From NCBI RefSeq assembly GCF_020382885.2, contig NC_058515.1, positions 11,081,223 through 11,145,222 on the forward strand: a stretch of DNA of 64,000 bases, given 5' to 3'. The DNA is from Scatophagus argus (taxonomy: Eukaryota; Chordata; Actinopteri; Scatophagidae). The translations under genes and the position numbers were made by a program. A model generated the notes under the pieces. It was not told where the DNA came from and did not search any database. It was given only the letters and a program-made list of their open reading frames with translations. Within the stretch, counting starts at the first letter, position 1. The number at the start of each line of letters is the position of its first letter. This document shows positions 27,918 to 41,300 of this stretch, in pieces.

Positions 27918-29025
27918 GTAGGTACTCTGTCTTCTAGACTTCAAGTAAATAGTAAGCTTTGTGAATGCAACTTGACCAGAGTTCAGGGTCTGTTAAGCAC
28001 TGGTGAGGGAAAATAAAGGGTCGAATGTATGATATTGAGCCTGTCTTATCAAAGCAGCTTTAGTGTAGGGTTGTTTTCTTGGTTTTTGGAGCAGGAGGTG
28101 TGTCAGTGGGAGGGTTCCTTGATTACAAATAAGCCTAGTCTAGTATGCTGAGGTCTTTTTTTTTGCAGGCTACTGTGCTGTAAAAACTCACTTGTCAAAC
28201 TTCATTGTGCACGGCTGGATAAATCACCTATTATTCTCTTTAACTGTGCAATCGGACGGTTTAATTGGGATCAATGGCTGGGCCGAGGAACACGTTTTAC
28301 AGTGAGCTAAACCTTCAGCTGCATCATCTTTATGCTTTGGGATGCGCCACCCTTAAATAAGCAGATAACGAGTGTTTCCTGTCATAAATGATGTGTGTGG
28401 TGCTAGATGAAAGCTCAGATTATCCTGTCTGGAGCAGCCTCTCATTCGTCCTCCACCAGCGCGCACACAAAGGCCTCCTGCACACGCACCTGAAAGCAGC
28501 ACGTGAAACTGCAAAAGTGAATTAAAAAGCCAAACATGACAGGTGTGGAAGAAGTATTTACTTGAGTATTAGAGGTAATACTACCTAGCATACACATAGT
28601 TACAGGTTGTGGAGTGTACTATAGTTACTAGAGGGGTCAGAAAAGAGGGCGGATATTGTAGTTTTTCTTTTGGCAGAAAGTAGGATAGTCTATATGTTTC
28701 CCAAACCAAATTTATATCTTATTTCAGCCTCACTTTTGCATCAAAAAGGAAACAGTTCCATCTCTTCGTCGCAGTTTAATTAACGTGTTCCACGACGGCA
28801 CACATCAGAAGTTCCTTTAAGATATTAAGTTTTAATTTGAGCAACTTGATTTCACCAACGTTGCAAATCATTTTTTGACATGTTTACAGGGACAGCATTT
28901 TTCTAAGAGGAGTGTCCTCCCTCACAGCCCCAATGACTCACAATTCCTGAAACGTTTGCACTCAGAATTTTAGTAAAAGCACAGAAGGATAAGCAGATGA
29001 TGATGATGAAGCATTTCAGTGTTAA

Positions 29026-29030
<5 letters not shown>

Positions 29031-29057
<27 letters not shown>
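29031..29057. repeat. (TA)n microsatellite
   Basis: Perfect TA dinucleotide run. Confidence 0.9.
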
Positions 29058-29062
<5 letters not shown>

Positions 29063-29375
29063 GATTATTTGATTGATGAATTTACATGTAAGCTGCATGT
29101 TAATTGTGTAGCTGTTTTGACTGTGAAATCTTCAACAGTAAAGTAACTACAGCTGTCGAGTAAATGTAGTGAGACATATAAAGTAGCATACAACAGAAGC
29201 AGAAGTATCACAAAAGTATTTTTACACACATTGTACTTAAATTACTTTCCCCCAATATCCAATATTACTGCCATTGTTTGCGGTGTGACAGCTCTGTGGA
29301 AACACCTTAAAAGCTGCTTGATCCACTGGCTGTTATGAATATGAATGAAAGCAGATTGCATGCAGCTATTACTGT

Positions 29376-29399
29376 ACACACACACACACACACACACAC
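29376..29399. repeat. (CA)n microsatellite
   Basis: Perfect CA dinucleotide run. Confidence 0.9.
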
Positions 29400-32151
29400 G
29401 CACTTGTGCAGATATGCATGCACAGAGTTGTGTGTTTGTAGTCCAGCCTGGCAGGCCTGTGTAAGGCTTTGTGTTGAGTGCAGTGCCACGGGACTTTTTC
29501 ACAAAGCCCCAGGGACTGACTGTAAAATGGGAGCTCAGAGGAAATGTTGAGCTGTGGGAAGATTTTTATCACATCACTTTAAGTGTTTGTTCTCTTCTGC
29601 TGGATTTAACGTTACGTTTACAAAGCAGAAAAAGGCCTGCAGTGTGGACTGCAGAGAGAAACATCTGACTGATGTTTAGAAATGGAGACCACGTAGGGAT
29701 TGTGATCGGTAAACACATTCAGGTTGTTTCACGCTCCTGCACGTTTCCCCGTAAAGACACATGCACAGGCATGTATGCAAATTTAAGAAAACCTCAAGCC
29801 AAAACCCACTTGCTTATGTTTCTCTGGAAGGGTTACGTAATTTCCAGCTCCATCAACAAGCCACCGCTGACTGAACAAGGAAATCTACATTATTCAGGTG
29901 CTGCACATAGCACACAAGAGTGAAAAAGAGGTTAAAACCCGACTTCAGACCTTCACTTTTCTCCACCGTTTCTCTCACTTACACTGTCACTGGACTTGTC
30001 CCTGTCTCATCCTCTACCTCCTATCTATCTCCTCTTCTTATTCCGCCTTTTCCTTTTCTCGCCATCCTCTCCGGTCAATGTAGGCACTTCCTGGGCATGT
30101 TTGTGTACGTGCGTGTTGGCCATCTGAGGTTGTTTTTCTCCTCCAGGCTCCCAGGCTGCTGTGTGCTGCCAGACCCCTGCAGCCAATCATGATCTCGGCC
30201 CAAAATTCCTCACCACTGACCACGGCCTTAATATTGTGTGTGTGTGTGTGCGTATGTGGAACTCATGAGCTGGTCAGCCATGTCTGTCCCTGCTCTCTTT
30301 CCTTCACAATGTGTGCTATACTGTGAGTTCTTATTTCACAGCCTCTAAACTGACCCAACCATAATGGACTCACTGTGTCTGTAAACGGGTTTGGATTTCA
30401 CAGCCACACCTGCGTGAAAATGAGAAGGGAGGTGCATTCAATCGTTAAGAGGCAGAGGAGAGAAAAAAGGAGCTTTTCTATGTGAATTTATGCGAAAAGG
30501 AAAAAAATAAGAGAGAGAGATTGTGAAATCCCTGCCTGGCTGTTCTGTGATGCAGCTGAAGTAACTCAGTGACTCTGGGCATATGTGTGAGCTGTCACGT
30601 CTCTGTGAAACTGAGTGAAGCAGCAGGAGGAATCAGCAGTAAACAGTGGAAAAAAAGGAAAAAGACGTGAGACAAAAACTGTTCTGAGTGCTGCAGTCAC
30701 TTGTTTGCTGTTTGTTATTAGGTCTACAAATCCTTCTGGCTGTGATTAATGAAGCATGTTGCTTAGCGCTTTATCGCACTCATGGCTTTTCTCAGAAGAA
30801 TGCAGTAGGTTTTATTTAGAAGTGCCTCTTTGTTTTATTTCGCTGTTTCATGTCTCTTTGTGGTCATTTTGCCTTTTTGTGGTTGTATTGGATCTTCTGT
30901 ATCTGGATAGGTGAACTGTCACTTTTTAGCTGTTGTCTTATTTTCATAAAAGCTTTATATAATAATAGGTAAGAAGTCCACATCTCACTGAAAAATCCTG
31001 GTGTGTGCTCTCTGTAACACCATCCACCTCGTTCTGTCATCCCACAATTTATTGCTTAATGTCATAAGGTCTATTTTAGTTTTTAGTATTTTAGTATTGC
31101 TTTTTATTATAATGGAAGAACTCCTAAAATAGTTTACATTGTGTGTTACGTCTTTGTCCACATGGGACAATAATTTTGCTGTTACTCACCAAGTACTTCC
31201 ACTGTTTAGTAGGCTGTTTTATTTGGTTATTGATCATGTAAATAGATAGATAGATAAACATTCAAGCTACACAACTTTTCTTTCACCTCAAAAAACAGTT
31301 ACAATAGAAACTATCAAGATCCACAGCCTCCTTCTGCTCCATTTCATCTGACCTATTTCTTAACCTGATTAGACTAAAATAAACTAAAAATACTTTTTTT
31401 CCACTCAAAGTAAATACCAGTCAGTGCTGGCATGTGGAGCTGCCTTTATCTTATCATTCAGATGTGTCACAGATAACGGGACGGTCCTCTGGGAAATTAT
31501 GAATTTGACTGACTTTGTTGGTCCGCGAATCAGATCCCCAGTACCTGCAGCGTTAGATCAAAGATTGGGTGTACATTCAGGACAGATCGAGAAGCTTTTA
31601 GTGTTTTAAAAAGTGAAGCGTCAGTTGAGCAATGTATCTGCCTGTCAAACAAAGCTTGAGTACATCATGTGACCTTTGTTTGGTTATCAGAAGAGGGCTT
31701 AACAATTCCTCTGGCTGCTGTAACCCCATTGACGTCCTTTTCTTGGATTAGGCAGCATGGAGGATGACGATGGCTGACTGGCTTGTTGCTGGGACACTGT
31801 GCCATTCAGTGATATTGTCGGCTTACATTAGGCTCGCCTGTCGCTGAAGGTGCAGGATCATAATTCCATTAAACTGCGACCTGGTGAGGAGACGCGGAGC
31901 TTTCAGCAGGCACGAACACTCAGACACGCTGTCAGAGTGATAAAGCAGCTCAAACAGAAGCTATTAAAAGTTAGCATCCAGGAAGGTTTTGTATTATATT
32001 TCATGTTTGAGAGGAGGTCTGACATTGTTGCAGTTTAGTGGCTTTTACTGTTTTGTCAAAGGGAACCACTAAAAAGGTCCATAAATTGTGCTGTCTCCTC
32101 ACTAATATGCATGTCTCTGTTCACTGCCGTCTCCCCACAGAAGTCTCTGCT

Positions 32152-32518
32152 ATGGGTGTGAAGATGCTGCAGTGTTTTCCCTTCTACAGACGCTGTAAAG
32201 AGCGTTGCAAGAGCAGGCAGTGCCCCCCAGCGGCAGGTGAGGAGCAACTACATCCTGACAATTTAAGATAATCGAATGAAGTGCCATTTCATGATCGAGC
32301 GGTCAGATAAAGCCTGACTTTCTGTTCCTATTTTCTGCCCCTCAGTTCCCATTGAGGAGACGAAGCCCCGCCTGTGCTCCACCACATCCTTTAGTAGCGA
32401 CAGCGAAGGAGCAGGAACCCTGAGTCGGGGCTCCCAAATATATTTCTCCACCAAGGCCAGGCTGTCTTTTAGGCACCAGCTGGACAGCAACATCAACGCA
32501 GTGGATGCCACCTACTGA
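32152..32518 (+). CDS. Small conserved-looking protein of unknown function (85 aa)
   Basis: Two coding exons: 32152-32236 and 32346-32518 (258 bp, 85 aa). The first sits behind a clean acceptor (CTCCCCACAG at 32131-32140), ends at a GTGAGG donor, and its phase fits the next acceptor (GCCCCTCAG). I do not recognise the family. The N-terminus is MGVKMLQCFPFYRRCKERCK without the rest: basic and with several cysteines (C8, C15, C19, C24), suited to palmitoylation or membrane association. The middle is Ser-rich (STTSFSSDSEGAGTLSRGS), like a phosphorylated linker. The C-terminus is QIYFSTKARLSFRHQLDSNI without its ending NAVDATY. There is no signal peptide or membrane helix. Good splice signals, a closed frame and low-bias composition argue for a real gene; function is not assigned. 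Confidence 0.7.
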
Positions 32519-33909
32519 GTAGGGCTGCAGAGGAGATAAATGGACTCCAGTGTCAAAGTTATCCACTGGTCATTCATGTTTGGAGCCTGAGGTGCCAACC
32601 GGGGAGGGGGGGGGGCTGATAGCAGAGTTAACACATCTGTCATCACCTGTTAGATGTGATCAACAGTAGTTCTGCACAGCCACAGTTCACTTTTTAACCC
32701 GTCGTTGCTTGCCGTGCCCAGAGAACTCTTGATGACTAATCAGATTCAGCAGGGAGGGAGAGGGACAACAGACCGAGACGTTCAGAAGACTGTGTTGAGC
32801 AGAGTGGATCCACTGCCCAGATGGACATTAGACGGATGAGAGTGAAGACAACACAGACTTGTTTACAACAATCACAACCAAAAAGTGCATTACTTTTGGA
32901 AGATTTTTTTTTTTTTTTACTGTGTTTAAATTTCTTTTTTAACTGCCTTTGTAGGGAAAAAAGCATTTTTTTAGTTAATGACCCATGTGAACCAGGGGAT
33001 GTTGCACAAAGCAGGATGAGGGAGTTAACCTTCAAAGTATGATGAAGACCGACTCCATCATTGGCAGTCATCATCACGAGTGACTGAATCACATATTTAA
33101 ATCTGTGATATCAGAACGAGGACCGGGTTTACTTTCTAATCCTGCTCTGCAACTAAACTCCTGCACGCTAACAGTGACAGCACCCTAATTTTAAAACTAA
33201 CGCAAAGGGGTTGACTCTGTGTTTAATATTTGCAGACCAAGTTACAGGATGCACAGCTGTTATCTTTGCCTGTTAGTCCCTGAGTGCACAAGCTGCACAG
33301 CGAAACATATTTCTATTAGGTATTTTGTTTGCCTCCAGCTTACAATGGCTAATTTCTTTCTTTAATATTTTCGGAATTAAAGAAAACTCTAAGTTGCATT
33401 TGATATTAAAATATATTTTCTTTTTAACAAACCCTAACTGCTGAATTGTAGGATGAACAGGGTTGTGTATTTGCCTAAAATGAACAGATATGAATGTAAG
33501 CGCTGATCCCAAATGACTGTGAAATATCTGCTGAAATTTGAAACTTCAATGTTTGTCCTTTAATGCAAAAATAATGATCAGCTATGAAAATCTGAAGTAC
33601 ATCAAAATACAAGTAACTTTATAGTTTACTGACAAAATAACAAAAAAATAATTCAAAAGGTCTCCGTGTTTTTATTGGTGAATGTGGAGTTTGCTGTATT
33701 AAATATGGAGATGTCATACAGTCATGCACATAAAACTCCCAAAGTAATTCACATCATGTGTTCATGTGGTTTTAGTCATTTCTTAACCAAAGCGCGATGT
33801 ATCTTGTTGACAACAACTACTTCAGAAATTTGCTCATCAGTATGGAAGAAACAGAGCAAAAACAGTCGATAAACAAACCTCTCCAGACGTGTGACCACTG
33901 ATAAAATCA
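32519..33909. other. Intergenic; convergent 3' flanks
   Basis: Lies between the stop codons of the small unknown gene (plus) and mettl3 (minus), so it should hold both 3' UTRs. No other gene is seen. It includes a G-run near 32605-32615 and T-runs near 32905-32920. Confidence 0.5.
33671..33676 (-). terminator. Candidate poly(A) signal of mettl3
   Basis: The plus-strand TTTATT reads AATAAA on the minus strand about 235 bp beyond the mettl3 stop. Confidence 0.5.
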
Positions 33910-36900
33910 TCACTGCATGTTTTTGGGTTTGGAGATGACGCCGTCTGGGTACCGCTTCTTAAACCGAGCCACGACCTCAGGATCCAAGAGATGGATGCCA
34001 TCGAGCTGGTTTCCAAGAGTTATCCTACAGGTGGAGGGGGAGGAAAAGATAAATCGCTGCACATGGTATACGTAGAACAGTCACTTTAAAGCATGAAAGT
34101 ATTATGGATATTTTACCAGTTGGGCTGGACGTTGTGGGGTCTACCAAAAAGCTCGATCTTCCTGGTGCCGGGCGACAGTCTCTCTATCATGCCGTAGATC
34201 TCATCTGGTTTGTGACTGGTGGAGCGGACCTGGATAAGAGTTTTTGAAAAGTAATGAAGAGATAAAATCTGTGTCATATTACAGACCTTTTCAGGCTGTG
34301 TGAATAATAAGGGCGTGTAAATACAGTAAGTGTGACAGGAGATGCAACCATTTACCTCGGCCACGATGACGTCACAGTCCAAACCTCTGTTAAAGCCCTG
34401 AGGGTTTCCCTTCACACCCACCTAGAGAGAAACAGATCACACATTTTTCACCTTTTATCTCACACCAGAAAGACTAAGCCTGTAGCAGTTCAATATCTTG
34501 CATCTTGTTATGAGGCTCAGCATGCACACCAGACAGTGCTCCTTCCCGTGGTTCAGCCAATGGCCCGTCCTTCCTGTGCGGATGATTCTCTGAAGCTGGT
34601 TAGTTTTCACCCAAATGATTTCATCCACCCGCTCGTAGCTAAGGGGGGAGGGGGTTAAAAAAAGAAAACGAATCAAATGGTGTCCTGACAAAATGAGTTC
34701 TTGATGGCAGCTGATGCAGAGCAGAAAAGACTTACCCCCAAAGACTGAGACACTCTCTGCCCAGCTCCATAGCCCTGCAAGACAAGGAAATGGGCAGCTG
34801 AAGAGCAGACGAAACTATAGCTGGATGTGCAGAAAGGCCCTGCTGTTCACGGACTAAGTATTGCAAGACATAATAATACAGCTTGATGACTGAGAAAGCT
34901 CTTACATTTGGGGGGAAAAACTGGAAAAACTGGGAAAATGTGACTAAATTACAGCTTTTTTGGCAAGCTATCACTGCAAAACAAAATAAAAAATACTTTA
35001 AAGAAAACAAATAAATAGAAAGTAAATAAAAAGAAAAAGAAAATAAATATAGTAGTATACACAGAGTATTATTCCAAATTTAGATCTTTGGTTGCTTAAA
35101 TAGTTGTGGTAAGAAAAAGTATATTTTGTTCAGGTATGTCGCTGAAAAAATCTACCAGGTATTGTAGTCTTTATTTCAAAGACATCTTGATATTGTAGTA
35201 CAATAAGGAGTGAATGTACACAGAGCTGTTCCCTGTTAAAATCTAAAACTATCCTAAAGTTGAAGAACTACTTCCCGAGTCTGGATTGTTGTCGTTACCT
35301 GCCAGTGACCCAAAGGAAAAGGAAGCCGTCATCTTGTAGGATGGGGATGTTGAGTTTTCTCATCTCATCGTCAGTCAGTGTGCCATAGGGCAGCTCCATG
35401 TGGATATCCCACGGAGGGTCAGCCATCACCACAGCAAACTTACCCAGGATGGAGACGTCCAAGTAGCGGATATCACAGCAGATCCACTGCAAGGAGAAAC
35501 ACAGCCTCCATCAACATCCATCCGTCTCAAGCTCACTTGCCCCGTCTTCTTTCCTCATCCCTCCTCACCTGTGAGGGGAACAGTTTGCCCACGTTGCTGT
35601 CTGCGTCCCCTGCATGGAGTCCGAGCTCCGTGGTCCCGGCCTGGGGCCCCAGTAGGCTCCCCTCGGCCTCTGGAGGGCTGTCGATCTCATAATGGACATA
35701 TTTGCAGGTGTCCATGTGGAAACACGTGTTGAGGAAGGAACAGTCGCCAAGGCTCTCGTCTGTGTGCTTGTTGATGATGCGACTGAATGAAAGGATGGGA
35801 ACCAAAAAGTGAACAAGCTACATAAACATGTTGCGTAATGTCATTTGATTTTAACACTTCCAAAAAACTAAACCACAAAACATAGTCTACTTTTAGGATT
35901 GAAAGTGTGTCATAGGAAGACTTGGGGTGACTTCAACACAGAAAAGAAGTTATAATTGCATGCTGAACGACACTGACCGGAAGTGTAGTTTGGTGCATGG
36001 CTGAGGTGTGTCCCCGGAGCGTACACAGTCCTCTTTGGTCCCGTGGTCGCAGAACTCTTGGACTTGAGCTCGGCCACGAGAGCGAAACTTCTCCACGATG
36101 GACTGTTCCTTAGCTGTGCTGGCATTAAGCAGCTCCAGAATCTCTCTGCTCACCTAGGCATGAATAACATCCATATTGCAATCACAACACCAGCTTCAGC
36201 TTTGCTTTAAATTTAGCTTGTTACGACAATTGGTTTTAGTTGATTCAATTGATAATTGGTGCTGAAGAGACAAGAGGAGACATTGGTAGACCTCCTCATC
36301 CTTCCTACCTTCTTGCTTTGCTGCTCTTTAGTGGACTGTTGGTTCAGGAGGCTCTCTATCTCCATGTCCACATGAGACGATTGGCTTTTGCTGCTCCTGC
36401 CCTTCTTCTCTGCACCACTCCCTGATACCGACGGCCCTGCCAACTGTGTGGAGGAAGAAGAGGTGAAGGAAGTGTGAGGAGGAGAAGCAGAGCTCTGAAG
36501 TGAGGGCGAGAAGCCTGGAGCCCTTTTGTGGTGGGTTTGTTCTTCTGCTTTTCTCTTGACTCCACTCCGCTGGGCCCCGGCTCCAGACCCGATCATGGCC
36601 CATAGTTTTGTGTGGTCCACTGCTACCACAACTGAGGAGGAGGAAGTAGCAGATGTGGAGGATGAGGCGGGCTGCCGGACCTCAATGAGCTCCTGAGCAG
36701 CGAATTTCAGCAGCAGACTCTGGATGCACCCATGACTGACAGCTGCTTCAGACTGTTGGCGAGAAGCAAACAAAAAATATAACATGAAGTTGTGTAATGA
36801 TGCAGCCAAGCTCAGCATAACATTTTTTTTTAATTTTCTCTATACAACTGCACTTTTTGCAACATGCAATTCTATGCTTAAGGCAAAGACTCACGCTGTT

Positions 36901-37762
36901 AAGTTCATTTGTAATGGCAAGGGAGTCTGTTGGCAGCGAAAGACTCAGATCAGAGAGATATCCCAGCAGCCTCTTCTCTAGTTCAGGGTCTGGTGGTTTT
37001 TCTGTCTCCTCCTGAGGTTGAAACGGTGTGGACGGAGCCGGGCTGTCACTCCTGGCTGTGGAACCATCTGTGCTGCTTCCACCGTCTAACCGAGAGGACA
37101 CAACAGTGGTCAACACCTTAAGTTTGAGGAGGTTTACAAGCAGATTTTCCAAATCATTTAGATGTCAGATCAAACGTTTTCCATAACTTTAAGTCTTGTT
37201 TGACAATATTCATGGCATTTATTTCACAATGAAAATAACTGGTTTCAAAGCCATATCACGGTCTAACTATCAAATAGGAAGACAAATGCACTGATTTAGA
37301 GCTCACTAGAAAACCAAACTATTGAATGACAAACATGACTCACTTGGAATCGTGGAAGTAGCCACGTATATTTTAAGATATCTGTGCTATAATCAATTTC
37401 CAATTAATCATTTAACAAGAGATTTAAGCTGAAAGTTTGACAGCTTGCCAACTGCTAGCCTCATTTTCCAAATTAGCTGGTTAAATTAGGCCATTTTAAC
37501 ACTGCGCAAAGAAACCCAAACACGGATATTTGATCTAATTATTAACACTTTCGAATGAAGTAATTGAATGAATACTCCAGGATCACTTGACAGCAAGAGC
37601 AATCGTTACTTGCTGCTCTTCCCTGCCCGGTTGGTGCCCACTGTTTGCGCCGAACGTACCCGCGGACAGTTGTGCAGGATCTTTCCGCCGCCGTTGCAGC
37701 CTCTCCCGCAGGGAGTCCAGCTGCTTCTTGTGCGCCTGAATGTTGCTCCATGTGTCCGACAT
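33910..37762 (-). CDS. mettl3: N6-adenosine-methyltransferase catalytic subunit METTL3
   Basis: Eleven exons on the minus strand: 37762-37660, 37085-36895, 36752-36309, 36153-35978, 35782-35569, 35486-35299, 34774-34736, 34638-34530, 34421-34356, 34229-34117 and 34024-33910 (1758 bp, 585 aa; human 580). It is the SAM-dependent catalytic half of the nuclear METTL3-METTL14 complex that writes m6A on mRNA. The N-terminus [18 protein letters not shown] is the conserved WTAP-binding leader helix. A variable Ser-rich region with a basic KRK cluster follows, then two CCCH zinc fingers at about residues 275-340 (including [18 protein letters not shown]). The catalytic DPPW is at 399-402. Near-identical blocks follow: [40 protein letters not shown], and the C-terminal [12 protein letters not shown]. 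All key motifs are intact. Confidence 0.98.
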
Positions 37763-38336
37763 GACGAGCTGGGATCAACCCTGATAACAACACGGACACC
37801 AGTCACGTTCTACAGCATTTAGACAAAGTTGAACACTGCCCGCCTTGTGACTTAACGAGCCAAGCTTGTAGCGTAACGTTACAGGCCGAAAAAGTGTCGG
37901 ACCAGCATCTTGAATGAGATTGAACGTTCCGGCTGACCGATGCTGTGTAAACGAATGATCCTGGCGGTATTACTATCCAAAATAAATAAATGATCATACT
38001 CGTACCAGTCTGTACTGTAAGCCGTTACAGTAGGCTGTTATTAGGAAGGAAAAATTACTTAATGGAAATGCCTCTCTTAATTTGTGTGGAGGGTCTTTGT
38101 CGGATTCATTTTGGGCGACGGACTCCAACTTCCGGTGTCTATGAAATTAGAAGCCTCTGTCCTGTGTGCTTTATTGCACCCGTGCTATTTCAAAAAAGAA
38201 ATGACTTTTTCTTGTCATCATATTAACATTAGAACCTCAGACTTAATGCTCGTTTTATAACTTGGTGTGTTTTTCTCCACTCCAGCGGCTGTTTTTCTGT
38301 GCTATCAGGCTGTAGCTTGTCTGAGCTGGAGCAAAG
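37763..38336. promoter_or_regulatory. Bidirectional promoter region, mettl3/ttc5
   Basis: 574 bp separate the divergent start codons of mettl3 and ttc5, both housekeeping-type genes, so one shared promoter is likely. No TATA box is seen near either start. The ttc5 start lies in AAGATGGCGG, which also matches a YY1-type site (AAGATGGCGG) often found just downstream of TATA-less start sites. Confidence 0.6.
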
Positions 38337-41300
38337 ATGGCGGAAGACGAGAAGAGTGGAGAGCCTGTGGACAAAAACGAACTACAAATTATAAAGGTAC
38401 TTATTCTCAGTTATATAATACCTTTAGTCATAGCCACCAATGATCCAATTCCTTGTGTTTTGTTGCCTTTAATGAGTTCAGTGTCGTGTTTTGTCTTAGA
38501 TTGACAGCCGTAGGACTCGTTACTATAACAACTGACTGCAACTATCACGTTAACGGACCTCTCGTGGTATTCAGCCTCTATATTTCATAACAGCGTGGTA
38601 TATATGCGTTATTCCCAATGTGTGGAATGCCACTTCTTTCATTCTGCTACATTTAACTGCCCACAAAGTGACTTAGTTTGTATGATTTTGTTGCATCCAT
38701 CCTACTTACAGCTGAGTCACCAGATTATCAGTTTGCATAAAGACTTATTAATGGACAGGGCCTCTGCAGGGGAGCTACATTAATGTTTTCTCTGAAGACA
38801 GTGTGTTTTTATACTTAACCATCCTTTATTGCAGATGCATGGAGGGTTACCCTTAGTAGAAACACCTGTCATTGAGATGAACGTATTTTGAAGCAATCTC
38901 AGTGTTACTCCTGTTAGTGATTTGTTTTGTATTTCCATGAAGTTGGACAAAATGAAAGGAAGAGAGTCTCTGATATCGTGACTTTTGTAAAGTGTGGGTA
39001 AACTACCAAAAACACAGGATCCTACAGATCCCATAATCCTACTAAAAATGACATTCTCTCCCTGGCGATGGCCACCTCTTCCAACATGCACCCAGTTTGT
39101 GTGGAAGGCCTTTGGTTAAAAAATGTCAAGTCTCATTACTTTATCACAAGGCTTATTTTCTCACTTTACAAACCCCTCTCTGAGTTAAAGAACATGTTAT
39201 GCAACTGTTTTCACTATTTTGATGAAAGCTGATATGTTGCATTTCATGATTTTTTTAAAAAAAGAAAATATTGTCAGTTAAACCAAACTGAATTTACCAT
39301 TTGGGTTTTTGTCTTCAACATCTTTCCACCCTCTTATTACAGGAGCTTGTGGACGAACTGTATAATTTCAGAGATCACTATTTTGAGACTCAAGGTGTGG
39401 AGGAAGCTGGAAGGAAACAAAGTGATGTCACACAGGCGATAGACAAGACTTTGAAGAAGCTGGAGGAGAAAGAAGGTGAGTGTTTTACTTACACAACAGC
39501 GGCTTAGTAACTTGCAGAACATCATTCATAACTGCTGTGTCCCTTATGTTTCTGATTTCCCACAGACCACTTTAAGCACAAAGCAGAGTTTCTGCTGCAG
39601 AAGGGCAGGTGTCTGAACGTGGGTCCTGACTACAGTGCCATAGCAGAAGAGTGCCTTTCCCGTGCTGTGAAGCTGGAGCCTGGCCTGGTTGAGGGCTGGA
39701 ACATATTAGGGGAGCAGTACTGGAAAAAAGGAGACCTGACTGGTGCTAAGAACTGCTTCACTGGAGCTTTGCAACAGGTACAATGAGAACGACAGAGAGA
39801 TAGATGTCTCCTTGGCTTCCCACCTGAAACACCATAATTGGCAAAATATTTTGAATGAGTAAAAAAATACAACAAGTGTTCATGTTTATGGGTTTTTGAA
39901 TCCGTGAAAATTTTCTTGCTATCTCTCAATACCAGGTCCCCATGCACGGCTTATTCAAGATTCAAGAGTCTTTATTGTCATTATGCAAGCATAACAGAAT
40001 TTTGTATGGACTCATTTGTCTTATAATTTCGCCTCCTCCTCTGTAGAGCAAGAACAAAGTGTCTCTACGCAACTTGTCTATGGTGCTGAGACAGCAGCCT
40101 GTGGAGGACAGCGTCAAACATGGCAAGCAGGTGCTGGAGAGTGTGGACATAGCCCGACAAGCTGTCCAGCTGGATGTCACCGACGGGACTTCCTGGTGTA
40201 AGCAGAGCATCTGTCAGAAAACATGACAGACAGTGATGTGGGTTAGGGTGAAGTTTCTATCAGCATCTCGCAATGTTGGGCTCACCTGAGTGCAACCTCA
40301 ACTCGGTCATCCTTTTATTTTTATTATCAAATCTTGCTCAGTATTGCGTACTTGAATGACACTCAAAATTTGCTATGCGCTCTCTCAAATTTTTTATGTT
40401 GCTGTTTTTACAGTTATCCTGGGAAATGCTTATTTGTCCATGTTTTTCGTCTGCGGGCAGAATCCACAGTTCTCTCAACAAGCTCTAAGTGCTTATGCAC
40501 AATCTGTGAGTGCTGAACACGAACATGTTTATTAAAATCTATCTCAGCAATCTCAGCACTATTGTTTGTGTACTAATATTTTTCTCTTCTCTTTCTCCCA
40601 TGTGTAGGAGAAAGTTGACAGAGCTGCTTCTGGTTATCCGGAGCTGCATTTCAACCGATCCACTCTGTTCCAATATGAGGAGATGTTTGGATCTGCGCTT
40701 AATGGCTACAGCCGAGCCGCGGTGCTCAACCCGGGCTGGGAAGAGCCTCTAGATAGGGAGAGGCAGCTGCTGGAGTATCTGAGGAAAGTCACCGAACTCA
40801 TAGAGAACAAGGTGGGAGAAGTTATAGCTTGTCATCCATATGAAGATTTCACTTTTTCTTACCACAAGGTGGCAGCAAAGCACAGCCATAGCTCTGGTTT
40901 GAATCCTAAACTTCAGCCTCTCCATCTCTTCAGGGGAAGCTGAAGGCGCGCCGATTACGCACGATGCTTTCTAACCTCAACACGTCAGCCTTGGGTCCCT
41001 GCTCCTCCCCTCAGTTCCGATCCCCATCTGGTCACATTGGCAGCCTGGAGCCTCGAACACTTTCCTCCCTCACACATGGCCACCACGTCGGCATAGCCGC
41101 TCTGGGCAAAGTGGTGTTCAGTCTGGCCTCTGAGGGTCGCATGGCTTTGTGAGTGCAGCTTACTTTTTCATTAATAGTTCATTTATCCAGATACTGTTTG
41201 CTTTATTCTTTGTGTCATAGTGGGGAAAAAAATGTCTGATTTTTGGAGTACTCTGTTTTTCTGCAGTACGTTTGGCATGGTGGACAGTGAGGAGACATGT

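Larger units (their letters stand above)
27918..32140. other. Putative first intron of the small unknown gene
   Basis: 4.2 kb with no recognised exon. It contains a (TA)n tract at 29031-29057, a (CA)n tract at 29376-29399 and a (GT)n tract at 30236-30251. Short frames around the CA tract are products of the repeat. Confidence 0.4.

Noticed and set aside
32736-33092. 118-codon minus-strand frame 3' of the small unknown gene
   Set aside because: Contains a poly-Lys run from a T-tract, lies in expected 3' UTR, and shows no domain.
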